Assembly (NCBI GenBank): GCA_024449915.1 | Contig: JAMZAV010001818.1 | Span: 17,751 to 81,750 of the forward strand | Origin: Sweltsa coloradensis | Lineage: Eukaryota > Arthropoda > Insecta > Plecoptera > Chloroperlidae | Direction of reading: 5' to 3' | Length of the DNA: 64,000 bases | In this document: positions 31,219-44,088 of the stretch, piece by piece | Numbering within the stretch: the first letter of the stretch is position 1 | Layout: each line of letters begins with the position of its first letter | Translations under genes and position numbers: made by a program | Notes under the pieces: model-generated | Told to the model about the DNA's origin: nothing | Database searches by the model: none | What the model saw: only the letters and a program-made list of their open reading frames with translations

Positions 31219-32038
31219 TTGGAGTTTTAGTTATACGAGGGAGCAAAGCGACTGAGTGTCACAACGCAAGTTGAATGGGACTTCCTTGTGAATGTCTATT
31301 TGTTCGATCACAAACGGCTATTTCGCCGCACCGTTGCGCTGAAATTTTAAACAGGCATCCACTGAGAACACTGGTAATATAATCAGCAACATCTTTTTAC
31401 GAATCAAAAGTACAAGATATAATAAACAAAAAATAGGCTGAAAATATGTATCATTTAATTTAACGACAATGATATTGTTTTTCAAGCAATCGTTTTTATC
31501 GAATCATATTTTGAATGACACGCGGTGAATGCACTGCAGGGACCAAGGTGTACCGAATCTTGCACGCTCAAGGTTCCATACAATTCCGCTGGGTGATTAA
31601 GAAAACCTTGCAATATTTATAAGTATTTTCGTAGTGGCTATGTTTTCCATAGTATTGTATGCATTTATATGTCCCATTATTATTTTTTAAATACAATCCG
31701 AAATTACCAACACCCTTCCGACCTTTGTTTAAAACCCCTCCCACATTCCGGGTATAAAGGCGACTTAGCCCACTAGACTATAGGAGCGAGTGAGCTAGTC
31801 ATGTGTAGAGTGTCCGGGAACATTTGTAATTAAGTGAATGGGCACATAAGGTATAAAATAGGTTTTTGAGTTCATTTAATATCGAGGCGCGTCAACTGTA
31901 AAGTCATAATGGGGCCACTCTATGATACCCCTATGATATGGTAGGAAGGAAAGACCTATGCTGCCTATAGATCCAGCCTTAGGTAGGGGTACTCAACACA
32001 TGGCTCGCTCACTCGTCTAACAATGACTTTGGCGTTTT
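31219..32038 (+). mobile_element. Helentron-like element H2, plus orientation
   Basis: The 5' end ACGAGGGAGCAAAGCGACTG starts at about 31227. The 3' end reads GGCTCGCTCACTCGTCTAAC, then AATGACTTTGGCGTTTTCTCAG near 32041. The tRNA-like head (inverted) lies at 31737-31785. The 3' tetranucleotide is CTCAG in place of CCTAG, so this copy's terminus is mutated. It is about 820 bp. Confidence 0.65.
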
Positions 32039-32054
32039 CTCAGTCAAGTGTAAA

Positions 32055-32330
32055 TTAAACGAGGGAGCGATAGTGGCAGTCTTGCAACGGAAGTGAAACG
32101 GGGCTTCTTGTGAATAACAGAATAATTATGTTTCTTTGTGTGTTTGTTTGTTCGATTCGATACGGCCGAACCGCCAAACCGATTGCGTTAAAATTTGTAC
32201 CCGGAACCTTATACATTGAAGGTGGGACAAACAATAATAATAGCCAGCGAGCACCAAACCGACACAAACTGTCCGCCTGCATGACAATGGTACCAGACAT
32301 ATTCATACTCATTATGACAAATTACAATTT
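32055..32330 (+). mobile_element. H2 5'-end fragment
   Basis: TAAACGAGGGAGCGATAGTG at 32057 is the H2 5' motif. It is followed by GTTTGTTCGATTCGATACGG, CGAACCGCCAAACCGATTGC and GTTAAAATTTGTACCCGG, the inverse of the 22150-22200 interior. No 3' end follows. Confidence 0.55.
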
Positions 32331-33517
32331 TTGACCGACTATTTGGGTTCTACGGTTCCGATTGGAATTTGCGTTTTGATTGGAATATTTGCGAGCGCAA
32401 TATCGATCTGATCTCTATCACAAGCTGTACCGGAATTGATCCAAGCCACTTGTGGGCGTACGTTTGACGGCAAGGGTGCCACACACACACGTCATCAATT
32501 GGATGGCAAATACGACCACCATCAAACACACATCAAACTGCAGAAGAGGGGTGAATACAAGGGATTCACCCCACATGTGTTACTCAGACCAGTGACCGGT
32601 GTACAACATAGATATTGTGTACAATGCATTATAAATTGGGCGCGATATACAACAGAACACTTTGGAACCTCATACCGAAATAAATATACCGTAAGTCAAG
32701 GAAATCCTTGGTAAAGTGTGATTTATATCTTATAAATCAATAAACAAAACCTTATGGATCTCTTGTTCCAAAACTTTATAACAAGTTTTAGCTCATAGGG
32801 TATTTAGTGCTCGAGTTGGGAAACAACCAAAACGCAGGTGGGCTAGTTGGCAACTTACAGCAGCCGCACGGATCAAAGTAAATACCTTGAAGCGCCAGCG
32901 CTGCACAACACAACGCTTACACGCGCTAGATCAATATTCATTTTAAAAACAGAATAAATACCAGAGATTGTACGAAACGAATAACAAACATTATACAAAC
33001 AATGCCAGATTGAAATCGAAACTCGATTGATGAATGCACCGAATCGGATTTATTCACAATAATTTCGAGGTTTGACTGGACATTGATAGAAGCCAGTATG
33101 TAAATAAGTTTCGTTTATATAAAATATGGGGAATCACCACATATGTGCAATATTCATTAGAAACTAGGCGACGGCCTGCTGGCGGCCGCCATTGCTTAGT
33201 GTGCAGGTACAATGCATGTCACCTACATCAACCACGGGGTGCCTACACAGATATTAGGTCTGGCCGTTCGCAAACCTAGTGTTTACACTAGGAAAAACAA
33301 TAGTATCTACACTTTACACTGGCTTTTGGGCTAGTTATACTTATATAAGATAGAGATTTAACACTAAAGCGAAGGAATGGGTCCAAGTAGCTTATTTCAC
33401 AAAAGTGTGTGCGAACGAACAAACCTATTGCCACCCTTATCGTCTTCCTTTTGATAGCTTGGGATGTACGTAATAGAGTAATATAACAAGAAGTGATAAA
33501 AGCGGGTTTGCGCAACA
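32331..33517. other. Intron with one unrecognised plus ORF
   Basis: A 92-codon plus-strand ORF (32436-32714) is moderately protein-like (charged, with HRYCVQC) but matches no family I know and shows no splice context. The rest holds nothing recognised. Confidence 0.4.
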
Positions 33518-33519
33518 TG

Positions 33520-34140
33520 TGTCGTCACACTGTCACACAAGCAGATGTTGACACACAGTCACACGAAGCAGGTGTCGTCACTCTGTCACACAAGCAGATG
33601 TTGACACACAGTCACACGAAGCAGGTGTCGTCACTCTGTCACACAAGCATATGTTGTCGTACACAGTCACACGAAGCAGGTGTCGTCACTCTGTCACACA
33701 AGCATATGTTGTCGTACACAGTCACACGAAGCAGGTGTCGTCACTCTGTCACACAAGCAGATGTTGACACACAGTCACACGAAGCAGGTGTCGTCACTCT
33801 GTCACACAAGTAGATGTTGACACACAGTCACACGAAGCAGGTGTCGTCACTCTGTCACACAAGCAGATGTTGACACACAGTCACACGAAGCAGGTGTCGT
33901 CACTCTGTCACACTTACAGTGTTGACAACACAGTCACCACGAAACAGGTGTCGTCACTCTGTCACACAAGCAGATGTTGACACACAGTCACACGAAGCAG
34001 GTGTTGACACACAGTCACACGAAGCAGGTGTCGTCACACTGTCACACAAGCAGATGTTGTACACAGTCACACGAAGCAGGTGTCGTAACATACTGTCACA
34101 CACATCAGGGTTCATCACACATAGTAACACGAAGTAGGCA
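33520..34140. repeat. Minisatellite, ~53 bp x ~11
   Basis: The unit contains GCAGATGTTGACACACAGTC, then ACACGAAGCAGGTGTCGTCA and CTCTGTCACACAA. The period is 53 bp (33541, 33594, 33647), with 55-bp variants having GTCGTACACAG, and shortened units toward 34000-34130. It is rich in GTGACA/TGTCAC inverted words. Confidence 0.93.
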
Positions 34141-35835
34141 ACCGGTAAAGGTATTTTAAGTACAAACATATGTCACGTGATGGGGTTCGCAAATTGCCTA
34201 CTGTCACCGGAACCTTTGTTCTGAAAATATTCTCTTTAGCTACGCACATCTCACATAACCCTCAACATGCAAACAGTAGGAGAGCCAGTCAAATAGATTG
34301 CATTTATGTCAAAAGGTTACGATTTGACTACTTTTTGCACGTAGGAACGTTACCATACTTTATAGGGCACCTTTTAGCTACATTAATATTCTATCGATGT
34401 ATGCTCTCACGTTGCACCAAGTCACTTAGTTCTGAAAGCTGTCATGTGAAATAAAATGTGTACCAACGACTGGCTGAAATGAAGTAACGACTATTGGGTA
34501 TTGTCTCACTGTGTCCACAAAGACATGTCCCCTACAGTAAGGTAGAAATAGACTAGGAATAGCATAGCAATCAATTCACTTAATTTAAAACCCCGTGGAA
34601 GCGTGTAAAATAATTGAACCGCTTGGCCTACCTCACTTTAATTAAACTTAATCTATGGGACGCCGAAAGCTACCAAAGAAAAGTGCAGTTCAGTCACTAG
34701 AACGGAACAAATGCTGAGCGCGCTGGAGACACATGGCTCGTGTGTGCACGTGGGGCAGGTCTACCGTCACTACGCAACGTTGTCTTGGTTCAGTTACTAA
34801 TACTCGGTCCGCGATGTGTTGTTATACGCACACTCACACAGCATATTTCTATAAATCACCAGTTGAAAAGAAGAGTAATTTTTCTATTGTCTCTACCTTG
34901 TTACTCTCTGCATATATCAATGCCGCAATAATTATACCAATCATCGGCCAGGAAGAAAAAGAGAGTTGTATCTTGTAAGGTCCGTTTCCAATTAAATTTA
35001 CACAAATAATCGACTGTACCATTTACGCTGTGGTCAAGTTTGCTGACAATTGTAAGGCCATCACTAGTATCTGTCTGTTTGATGTCAATAATTGTTGGAT
35101 CCAACACCTCACTGTGACTATACTACTATAGCATGGGCGGGGTAGTGTGGAGTGACCTTCCTGTATACTGTTCAGAGGATGACCAACGAAACAATAGTAG
35201 GTTATGTTCATAAAGGCGGAATCTTGACGCTTGAGGAACAAAATATGCCTTCCGTTTCCAGCAAGACATAGACGTCATCGGAGTTCACGCATCGACGACT
35301 CCAGTACCCGGCTTTATAAATTATCACTTGGCGTAGGCGGCAGAGCTCGTGATTATCTGGGTATCCCGCGTTTGACGCCGTCGTCCTCCTGGGCAGCGAG
35401 AGAGAGCGCGTCGGGGAGGAGCAAATCCCAATTCATAAATTGAACAGTAGGAAGATGCGTAATGTAAAAGCTTTCCAGGGTGTAGCTTTTAGTCGCTCGT
35501 CGAAACGTCTTGTACGTGTCAATCAGACAGGAGACAGCGATATGGGGTGGGGTGCAGCGAGAGAGGAGCGAAAAGGGGTACCCTTCTCATCACAGGGAGC
35601 AGGACAAACTAACACTTGCTATGTTTTTTGCATTTACAATGGATTAATTACCAACGAATCCATATGATGTACCAGACGAATTGCACGTATTATGACGCAT
35701 AAATAATAAAATGCATAGGCTAAATGCGCAAATACAAATAAATAAAACGCAAAAATATAAATATAATATGCTCGATATCGATCGCATACCCGTCAACGTC
35801 TAACCCGTCACAATGTACTACAAATTATGAAATGG
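34141..35835. other. Intron; CpG-rich region near 35120-35600
   Basis: 34141-35100 shows nothing recognisable. 35120-35600 is CpG-rich and purine-rich (GAGAGAGAGCGCGTCGGGGA), a candidate regulatory region or unrecognised exon. I found no convincing splice-bounded frame. Confidence 0.4.
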
Positions 35836-35858
35836 CAAATTACTACACAACCGCTTCT

Positions 35859-35888
35859 AGGGGGAAGGGGAGGAGGAAGGGAGGGAGG

Positions 35889-35952
<64 letters not shown>
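35859..35952. repeat. (GGGA)n-(GA)n microsatellite
   Basis: GGGAAGGGGAGGAAGGGAGG leads into about 35 GA dinucleotides. The polypurine strand is plus. Confidence 0.97.
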
Positions 35953-35956
<4 letters not shown>

Positions 35957-36098
35957 AAGACAATCTCAAATCCAACAGTCTGCGAGTAATTCAAATATTA
36001 ACTTTATATCGGGTCAGAATTAAACCCAACAGCCCCTTGTTAACAACATTGGCAGTTGAATTATTCGATATCTGACTGGCTAATGCATCCCTTTCCAT

Positions 36099-36565
36099 TA
36101 AAGGGGATATTACCACACGATTTTTTTAAGCTTTTTGATCCCGAAGTTCACGAAAATTTGCGTTTTCGTGAAATTTTTAAATAGGCTTCAACCTGCTTAT
36201 TTTTTTTATCCACATAGATACTAGGTAACTCTAGCATCATACCAATCCAAAATAGGCATTGAGAAAATTTTGTCTTGAAACTGTGCACAAGAATACACTT
36301 AAACAAGCAAAAATATGCGTTCCGAAGATACATCCATTTTTGTTAATCGGTATATTTTGACAGAGTCACTTGCACAAATTACAGAAACAAAACATAGAGG
36401 AATTACACAAAAGAGATGAGTATACGAGTATACGTCAATGATGTCCAATATATTTTTAGAATAAAATCGTCCAAGGTCACGGTATTCAAGAGGGCATAAT
36501 AGTCGGCACCATGTTATTTCTAATGGGAGATTTTTGACGATGGGAACTAGATAGAAAATTACCAA
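36099..36565 (-). mobile_element. TTAA-type transposon family E, truncated
   Basis: Begins TTAAAGGGGATATTACCACA at 36099 and follows the 29000-29650 copy (GTTCACGAAAATTTGCG, ATTTCTAATGGGAGATTTTTG) to about 36565. There the second terminus is missing. Confidence 0.7.
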
Positions 36566-37057
36566 GTTTTGGGAAATCGGAATAAGGATTGGTTTTAACT
36601 ATATTAGCGCCTGCTTCTCCCGGTATAAGGGTTGAAGCTCCATGGAAGAATGAGATATAAGACGCTTTGCTTTACGGCGGTGGTAAGACCTGCCTACAAA
36701 CAATGGAAACTGTATTCGAGAAAATCAGTATATCCCAGTTTTGATTAAGTCATTACTGTGCCGTGTATAAACAATACATGCACACACCCACTGACAGTCC
36801 TACCACGTGTGGACACTGCGCTATACTGCAGTTAGAAGCTTACATTGTAGGCCCTACCTACATACATCGCTTGTTACATCCATAGGTGGTATAAGCAAAT
36901 ACCGTACTATAACACTTTATATTACGGTATTTGGTATAAGCACTCTGAAATCGCGCGCGTGGCGTACGCAGCGACAAGATCCGAAGTGAGAGCTACGAAA
37001 CACTGTGACTGGAGGTTAAAAGATGAAGCAATGTATTTCAGGATTATATTTAGTTAA
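36566..37057. other. Intron, nothing recognised
   Basis: No repeat family, ORF or exon signal recognised. Confidence 0.45.
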
Positions 37058-37320
37058 CTCAAATTCAAATTCAAAATGCGTTTTATTTCTTTAGCAACAA
37101 TAATAGGCTACATTCTATGTACACTTACATACTTGACATAATTGCCGTACAAGTCTTGAAATACACTTAGATGCAAAGTTCTTAAACAATCTTAATAGTG
37201 ATACAAATTATTTATAAATAGTACGAAAACAAAATCACACTTAATTAAAACTAAAGATAATACTAAATTAGAAGGAAATATAAAGTAATATCGACAATAA
37301 TGTAATGTTAGCGTAGGTGA
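37058..37320 (-). mobile_element. LINE 3' tail (antisense)
   Basis: On the minus strand the segment ends AAAGAAATAAAACGCATTTT, then GAATTTGAATTTGAGTTAAC, that is, an AATAAA signal followed by a short (TTGAAT)n tail. This is a common 3' end of CR1/jockey-like retrotransposons. No RT frame is left. Confidence 0.5.
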
Positions 37321-37323
37321 TTT

Positions 37324-37458
37324 TTGGATGAGCGTAGCGAGCGAAAAGAAGATTCCATTTAACTACACTGGAGAAAAAAATCCGGGATGTTTTTTTTCTT
37401 CTTTTTTTCTGTTTGTATTATTGTGTGTTTGTTAACACGATTCCGGCTAAACCGATAC
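37324..37458 (+). mobile_element. Helentron-like H1-A, 5' portion (split by doublet)
   Basis: The 5' motif TTGGATGAGCG at 37324 is followed by GTAGCGAGCGAAAAGAAGAT and CACTGGAGAAAAAAATCCGG and ends at GGCTAAACCGATAC. The continuation (TATGGAGGCCTTCGAAATC...) resumes at 43467 after two ~3-kb elements. About 20 bp of the expected H1-A sequence is missing at the junction. Confidence 0.8.
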
Positions 37459-37460
37459 TA

Positions 37461-39333
37461 GAGTAGGAGAACTGGGGAAAAAATAGCCCTGACCTTGAAC
37501 AAATTGCAACAGAAATGGTTCTTTTTGCACTGGGTTCAGAAACAAATACTGTTTAACATACTCAAAATCGCGGAAAATCTTAGGTGTCGAAAATGATCAA
37601 ATTTGCATATTAAGATAAATAATTGATATCAATAAAAACATTTTTCACCTATTTCGCTCCAAGTTAGCATGACAGTAGACAGTTGAGGTGAAATATCACT
37701 ACTTCTGTTTTTTGAATTTATTATTTTGATTAATTACATAGGCTAATTACGATGACAAATATAATATCAATGAAATCAATTGTAAAAATCCTATCAACTA
37801 ACGAAAAATATATCGCACAGAATATATAAACATCCGATGTACCAGGTTATTTTTCAAGAAAAACGGGCTTCATGTAACTTTTTTTGTTGATTAGTTTTTG
37901 AATTAATTAATTAATTAGTTATTAAAAAAATTTAAAAAATTAAAACAAACAGATTATTTTTCAATTTTTCGGTAACAGCAACAACTTGAATTGAGTTCTG
38001 TTTTCGTGTACATGTATTCACATTCAGAAGATACAAACTTGTTAATTAATTCCTAGATAATATGAATTCTTTTGACATCGAGGGAAGTTCTGATCTTCAC
38101 AGTATATTCAGTGGTATGACAGCTGCAAATAATGTCAATGCTGAAACAGCCGAGATGTTTCTTGTAAAATCTTGTACGAAATGACTGATATTGACGTAAT
38201 ACATACACCTTTAAACGGAAAAATTAGTGACTACTTTATCTTCAAAAACGATTAAAGTAGGAAAGCCCATGTTTTTATTTTTACTAAAATCCATGTATTC
38301 AAGTAATTCCTAATCCATGGTTTGAATGTAGATTTTTTTCTATTACACTTACAAAATTAACACCTATTGCTTGCTCAAAAAACTCGTCCTAGGTATAGAA
38401 TATGCGCACATGTTTTTTTATTTTACTATCATGGAAAATGCTTATAATTATATGGGTTCTGAATTTTAACTTTTCAAAATAGTATTTGAACAAATCCACT
38501 GGGCTACAAAAAACATTAAATTTAGGATATGTATATTTAATGCTCCATGTTCTTTGAATCATCCCCCAATGGATGGGCGTATTTTTAAAAACCAAGGGTT
38601 GATAATTTTAACCATTCATTACAAAATAAAAAGCTATATCCGCTGGACCATTGAAATCATTGACCCTGGGTGCTCATAACGTGGGTTTGAATTAATTAAA
38701 TTATCCTTGGGATATACTCATTTATTAATCTTTGTCTTGTCAGTTTGATCCTTGGGATATACTCATTTATTAATCTAATGTCTTGTCAGTTTTGACTATT
38801 AAAAATAGTATTTAAAACAATTCACTGGGCTACTTCATATTAACTCGAGATATGTATATATTTAGTTTATAGCTCCATGTACTTTGGATCACCACCCATA
38901 GATAGGCCGTATTTATCATAAAGGGTTGATAATTTTAACCATCCATTTACACATAAAAAAAACGATATCCGCTGAAGCGTTGAAATCATTGACACTTAGT
39001 GCTCATAAGTCATAAACCCTCGAGGACTGGTTTGCATTAATTGTGAAAAAAAAAAAATGTTTAGTAACAATCAAGGGGGTAACAATGGCCCTATAAGGCT
39101 GGTTTGCATTAGATCTGGATAAATATGGTTTAATATCAAACAAGGTAACAAATGGTATAACAGCTCTCTCCTCTAAGGCTGGTTTGCATTAGATCTGGAA
39201 AATTATGGTTTAATATCAATCAAGGTGTATCAATGGTAATCGTTCAAATAGCCTTGGTGCATTAATATGAGACGTTAAGCAATACCCAATCAATCAATCA
39301 ATCAATAATCAATCAATCATCAATCAATCAATC

Positions 39334-39371
<38 letters not shown>

Positions 39372-40508
39372 AAATAAATAAATCAATCAATGGTAAAAAG
39401 CTCTATCCTAAGACTGATTTGCATTAGATCTGGAAAAATATGGTTTAATATCAATGAAGATGTAACAAAAGGTAACAGATCTCTCCTCTGAAGCTGGTTT
39501 GCATTAGATCTAGAAAAATATGGTTTACTATCAATCAATACTAACAGCTCTCTCTTCTAAGGCTGGTTTGCATGAGATCTGGACAAATAGGGTTTTAATA
39601 TCAATAAACTCCAAGTCAGAAAAGGCAGAATATACATTTTTTTTATGTGCTCTTGATGTTGATAAGTAGATATTTCACTTGTCATTTTATTTGTCATAAT
39701 ATTTTATGACAACTTGTCAAAAAAGCCATTTTAATATTATTAAAATCCCTGGGACTAGGATAAAACCCATTAAGTACAAAGCAATGCATCTATTTAAAAT
39801 TTTAAGATTGTGTTCTTGCTAGTTTTAACTTACATTTTTGGGTTTTTCTAAAAATATCCTCATCACATTTTTAGTTCAATTATTATTAACTTTTTAATTG
39901 CACAATGATTATACATAATTATGTATTTGGGCCATATACGCCGTAAAAAGTATTTTATTTTTTTATTCAAATACTGTACATTTATTCGCAAAGCCCTGAA
40001 AAACAGCATAGTAACTTTTTCTTTGAGTACATCTTCAATTCATGACTTAGTGCTTTTAAACGCAATTGAATTTTAATTAATTGCATTTAAAAATTGCAAT
40101 TTTTTGTTTTTTTACAAAGGGTAATGATGTCACTTAATCGTTTCGTTGCAAGATTTGCAAGATTTATTAAAAATTTAGTTATGAAATTAATAATACAATT
40201 AACATGTTTTATTAATTTAATTAATTATGGATTCCATAAATCACAAGTCATAATTAAAATAAATAGTTACACGTTTTATTGATCCTTACTGTGTAGTTTT
40301 TTTTGTAAAATTGTCCTGGAACAGCGTTATATTAATATTTGAATTATTGTCTATTGTTTTTAAATTTATATGCAAATTTGATCAAATTTTGACACCATAG
40401 ATTTTCCGCGATTTTGAGTATGTTAAATGGGATTTTTTTCTGAATCCAATGCAAAAAGAACCATTTCTGTTGCAATTTGTTCAAGGTCAAAATTTATATC
40501 TACTACTC
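37461..40508 (+). mobile_element. Terminal-inverted-repeat element L, copy 1
   Basis: It is bounded by TA on both sides, starts GAGTAGGAGAACTGGGG and ends CTACTACTC. After 6 matching bases and a short unlike stretch, the ends carry a ~120-bp inverted repeat (GACCTTGAACAAATTGCAAC, GAAATGGTTCTTTTTGCA, ATACTCAAAATCGCGGAAAA). The interior has a ~76-bp degenerate repeat block (39020-39610: CTGGTTTGCATTAGATCTGG) and an (AATC)n microsatellite (39283-39388). A short plus frame, MNSFDIEGSSDL..., at 38061-38183 is the only protein-like piece. TA flanks suggest a Tc1/mariner-like mechanism, but no transposase is seen. Confidence 0.82.
39283..39388. repeat. (AATC)n microsatellite in element L copy 1
   Basis: AATCAATCAATC repeats with several one-base slips. 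The orthologous block in copy 2 is 42365-42428. The block lengths differ, as expected for an unstable repeat. Confidence 0.95.
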
Positions 40509-40510
40509 TA

Positions 40511-42364
40511 GAGTAGGAGAACTGGGGAAAAAATAGCCCTGACCTTGAACAAATTGCAACAGAAATGGTTCTTTTTTGCACTGGGGTTCAGAAAAAAATA
40601 CTGTTTAACATACTCAAAATCGCGGAAAAAACTTAGGTGTCGAAAATGATCAAATTTTCATATTAAGATAAATAATTGATATCAATAAAAACATTTTTTC
40701 ACCTATTTCGCTCCAAGTTAGCATGACAGTAGACAGTTTAGGTGAAAAATCACTACTTCTGTTTTTTGAGTATATTATTTTGATTAATTACATAGGCTAA
40801 ATTACGATGAAATGATAAATATCAATGGAAATCCCAAATTGTAATAAAACCTATCAACTAAAGAACAATATTCGCACAGAATATATAAACATCCGATGTA
40901 CCAGGTTATTTTTCAAGTAAACTGGCTTCATGTAACTTTTTGTGTTGATTAGTTTTGAATTAATTAATTAATTAGTTTTTTAAAAAAATTTAAAAATTAA
41001 AAAAACAGATTACTTTCAATTTTTCGGTAACAGCAACAACTTTTAGATTGAGTTTTCTGTTTTCGTGTACATGTATTCACATTCAGAAGATACAAACTTG
41101 TTAATTAAATTCCTAGATAATATGAATTCTTTTGACATCGATGGAAGTTCTGATCTTCAAAAGTATATTCAGTGGGATGACAGCTGCAAATAAAGTCAAA
41201 GCTGAAACAGCCGAGAATGTTCTTGTAAAATCTTGTACGAAATGACTGATATTGACGTAATAACATACACCTTTAAACGGAAAAAATTTAAATGACTCTT
41301 TATCTTCTAAAACGATTAAAGTAGGAAAGCCCATGTTTTATTTTTACTACAATCCATGTATTCAAGTAATTCCTAATCCATGGATTGAATGTAGATTTAT
41401 TCTATTACACTTACAAAATTAACACCTTTGGCTTGCTCATAAAACTCTTCCTAGGTATAGAAATATGCGCACATGTTTTTTTATTTTACTATCTATGGAA
41501 AATGCTTAATAATTATATGGGTTCTGAATTTTAACTTTTCAAAATAGTATTTGAACAAATCCACTGGGGTACTAAAAACATTAAATTTTTGGATATGTAT
41601 ATTTAATGCTCCATGTTCTTTGAATCATCACCCAATGGATGGGCGTATTTTTTATAAACCAAGGGTTTTATAATTTTAACCATTCATTACACATCAAAAA
41701 CTATATCCGCCCGACCATTTTAAATCATTGACCCTGGTGCTCATAAACGTGGGGTTTGAAATTTAAAATTTAAAATTTTCCTTGGGATATACTCATTTAT
41801 TATCTTTGTCTTGTCAGTTTTTGATCCTTGGGATATACTCATTTATTAATCTATGTCTTGTCAGTTTTGACTATTCAAAATAGTATTTAAAACAATTCAC
41901 TTTGGGCTACTTCATATTAACTCGAGATATGTATATATTTAGTTTATAGCTCCATGTACTTTGGATCACCACCCATAGATAGGCGTATTATATCAATCAA
42001 GGGTTGAAAAATTTTAACCATCCATTACACATAAAAAAAACGATATCCGCTGAAGCGTTGAAATCATTGACACTTAGTGCTCAAAAGTCATAAACCCTCG
42101 AGGACTGGTTTGCATTAAATTGTGAAAAAACAAAAATGTTTAGTAACAATCAAGGTGTAACAATGGCCCTATAAGGCTGGTTTGCATTAGATCTGGATAA
42201 ATATGGTTTAATATCAAACAAGGGGAAACAAATGGTAACAGCTCTCTCCTCTAAGGCTGGTTTGCATAAGATCTGGAAAAATATGGTTTAATATCAACCA
42301 AGGTGTATCAATGGTTATCGTATCGAATAGCTTTAGTGCATTAATATGAGACGTTAAGCAATAC

Positions 42365-42429
<65 letters not shown>

Positions 42430-43462
42430 GGTAACAGCTCTATCCTAAGACTGATTTGCATTAGATCTGGAAAAATATGGTTTAATATCAATCAATACTA
42501 ACAGCTCTCTCCTCTAAGGCTGGTTTGCATGAGATCTGGACAAATATGGTTTAATATCAATCAACTCCAAGTCAGTAAAGGCAGAATATACATTTTGTTA
42601 TGTGCTCTTGATGTTGATAAGTAGATATTTCACTTGTCATTTTATTTGTCATAATATTTTATGACAATTTGTCATAAAAGCCATTTTAATATTATTAAAA
42701 TCCCTAGGACTAGGATAATATCATTAAGTACAAAGCAATGCATCTATTTTAAAATTTTAAGATTGTGTTCTTGCTAGTTTTAACTTACATTTTGTGGGTT
42801 TCTACAAAAATATCCTTATCACATTTTTAAGTTCAATTATTAATTAACTTTTTAATTGCACAATGATTATACATAATTATGTATTTAGGCCATATACGCC
42901 GTATAAAGTATTTTATTTATTATTCAAAATACTATACATTTATTCGCAAAGTCTAAAAAACAGCATAGGTAACTTTTTCTTTGAGTATATCTTCAATTCA
43001 TGACTTAGTGCTATAAACGCAATGAATTATAATTAATTGCATTTAAAATTGCAATTTTGTTGTTTTTCACAAGGATAATGATGTGCACTAAATCGTTTCG
43101 TTGCAAGATTTGCAAGATTTATTAAAAATTTAGTTATGAAATTAATTAATACAATTAACATGTTTTATTAATTTAATTAATTAATGGATTCCATAAATCA
43201 CAAGTCATAATTAAAATAAATAGTTACACGTTCATTGATCCTTACTGTGTAGTTTATTTGTAAAATTGTCTGGAAACACGCGTTATATTAATATTTGAAT
43301 TATTTGTCTATTGTTTAACTTTAGATGAAAATTTGATCAATTTCGACACCACAGATTTTCCGCGATTTTGAGTATGTTAAATGGGATTTTTTTCTGAATC
43401 CAATGCAAAAAGAACCATTTCTGTTGCAATTTGTTCAAGGTCAAAATTTATATCTACTACTC
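40511..43462 (+). mobile_element. Terminal-inverted-repeat element L, copy 2
   Basis: Direct (head-to-tail) repeat of copy 1, separated from it by only TA (40509-40510) and followed by TA (43463-43464). Differences from copy 1 are mostly 1-2-base indels in homopolymers plus a different (AATC)n length and one fewer ~76-bp unit. The MNSFDI frame is broken here by an indel near 41158, while a minus-strand 73-codon ORF (41113-41334) is present only in this copy. Neither is recognised. Confidence 0.82.
42365..42428. repeat. (AATC)n microsatellite in element L copy 2
   Basis: About 16 uninterrupted AATC units, shorter but purer than the copy-1 block. Confidence 0.95.
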
Positions 43463-43464
43463 TA

Positions 43465-44088
43465 TACTATGGAGGCCTTCGAAATCTCTGAACTTAGAAC
43501 TGCCACGTTTTTGAGCGCAATCGGAAAATTATTTCTTATGAAAATCACCATTTTACGATTTTTTTCGATTTTTAAAAAAATTCTTCGACTTATAACACCT
43601 ACATGCTTAATCCGATTTTAATGATTTTTTCACAGAACCTTAATTTCATGAATTTAGATATTCGTGTGAAATTTGAGCGCAATCAAAAAATTATTTCTCA
43701 TAAAAATCGAAATTTTACAATGTTTTTTCTTTTTTAAAACAATTCTTTGACTTATGACACAAACATGCTATATCCTATTGCAACGATTTTTTCACAGAAC
43801 CTTAATTTTATAAGTTAATATATTCGTGTAAAATTTGAGCGCAATCGAATAATTATTTCTTATGAAAATCGCAATTTTACGATTTTTTTCTTTTTTTTAA
43901 ATTACGACTTCTAAAAAAATAATAATAAAAAATAAACTTATTTTTTTATTTAATTTTATTTAATTAAAAAAAAATCGACTTAGTAATAATTTTTTCACAG
44001 AACAACAGAAAATCCACATAACACATGGCAGTTCAATGCACCAATTACGCTCATCCAACAACGCGGCGGGACTTAAGCGTTTTCCTAG
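43465..44088 (+). mobile_element. Helentron-like H1-A, 3' portion (split by doublet)
   Basis: Resumes with TATGGAGGCCTTCGAAATC and contains the ~170-bp subrepeats three times (TTTGAGCGCAATCAAAAAAT, ACAGAACCTTAATTT). It ends with GCTCATCCAACAACGCGGCG, then GGACTTAAGCGTTTTCCTAG at 44088, followed by T. Together with 37324-37458 it forms a complete plus-oriented copy. Confidence 0.82.

Noticed and set aside
30812..31255. Several ORFs rich in THTH or YVCM
   Set aside because: Translation of (GTAT)n/(GT)n microsatellite.
32436..32714. 92-codon plus ORF as a gene
   Set aside because: Some charged, protein-like character, but no recognised family and no exon borders. Left as unrecognised.
33520..34140. 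Regular repeats that could be taken for a CRISPR array
   Set aside because: The units are contiguous tandem repeats without unique spacers, in an intron-bearing eukaryotic locus. The same applies to the arrays at 4919, 8681, 10371, 11878, 26179 and 29933.
41113..41334. Transposase fragment in element L
   Set aside because: Open only in one of two nearly identical copies and without recognisable motifs.
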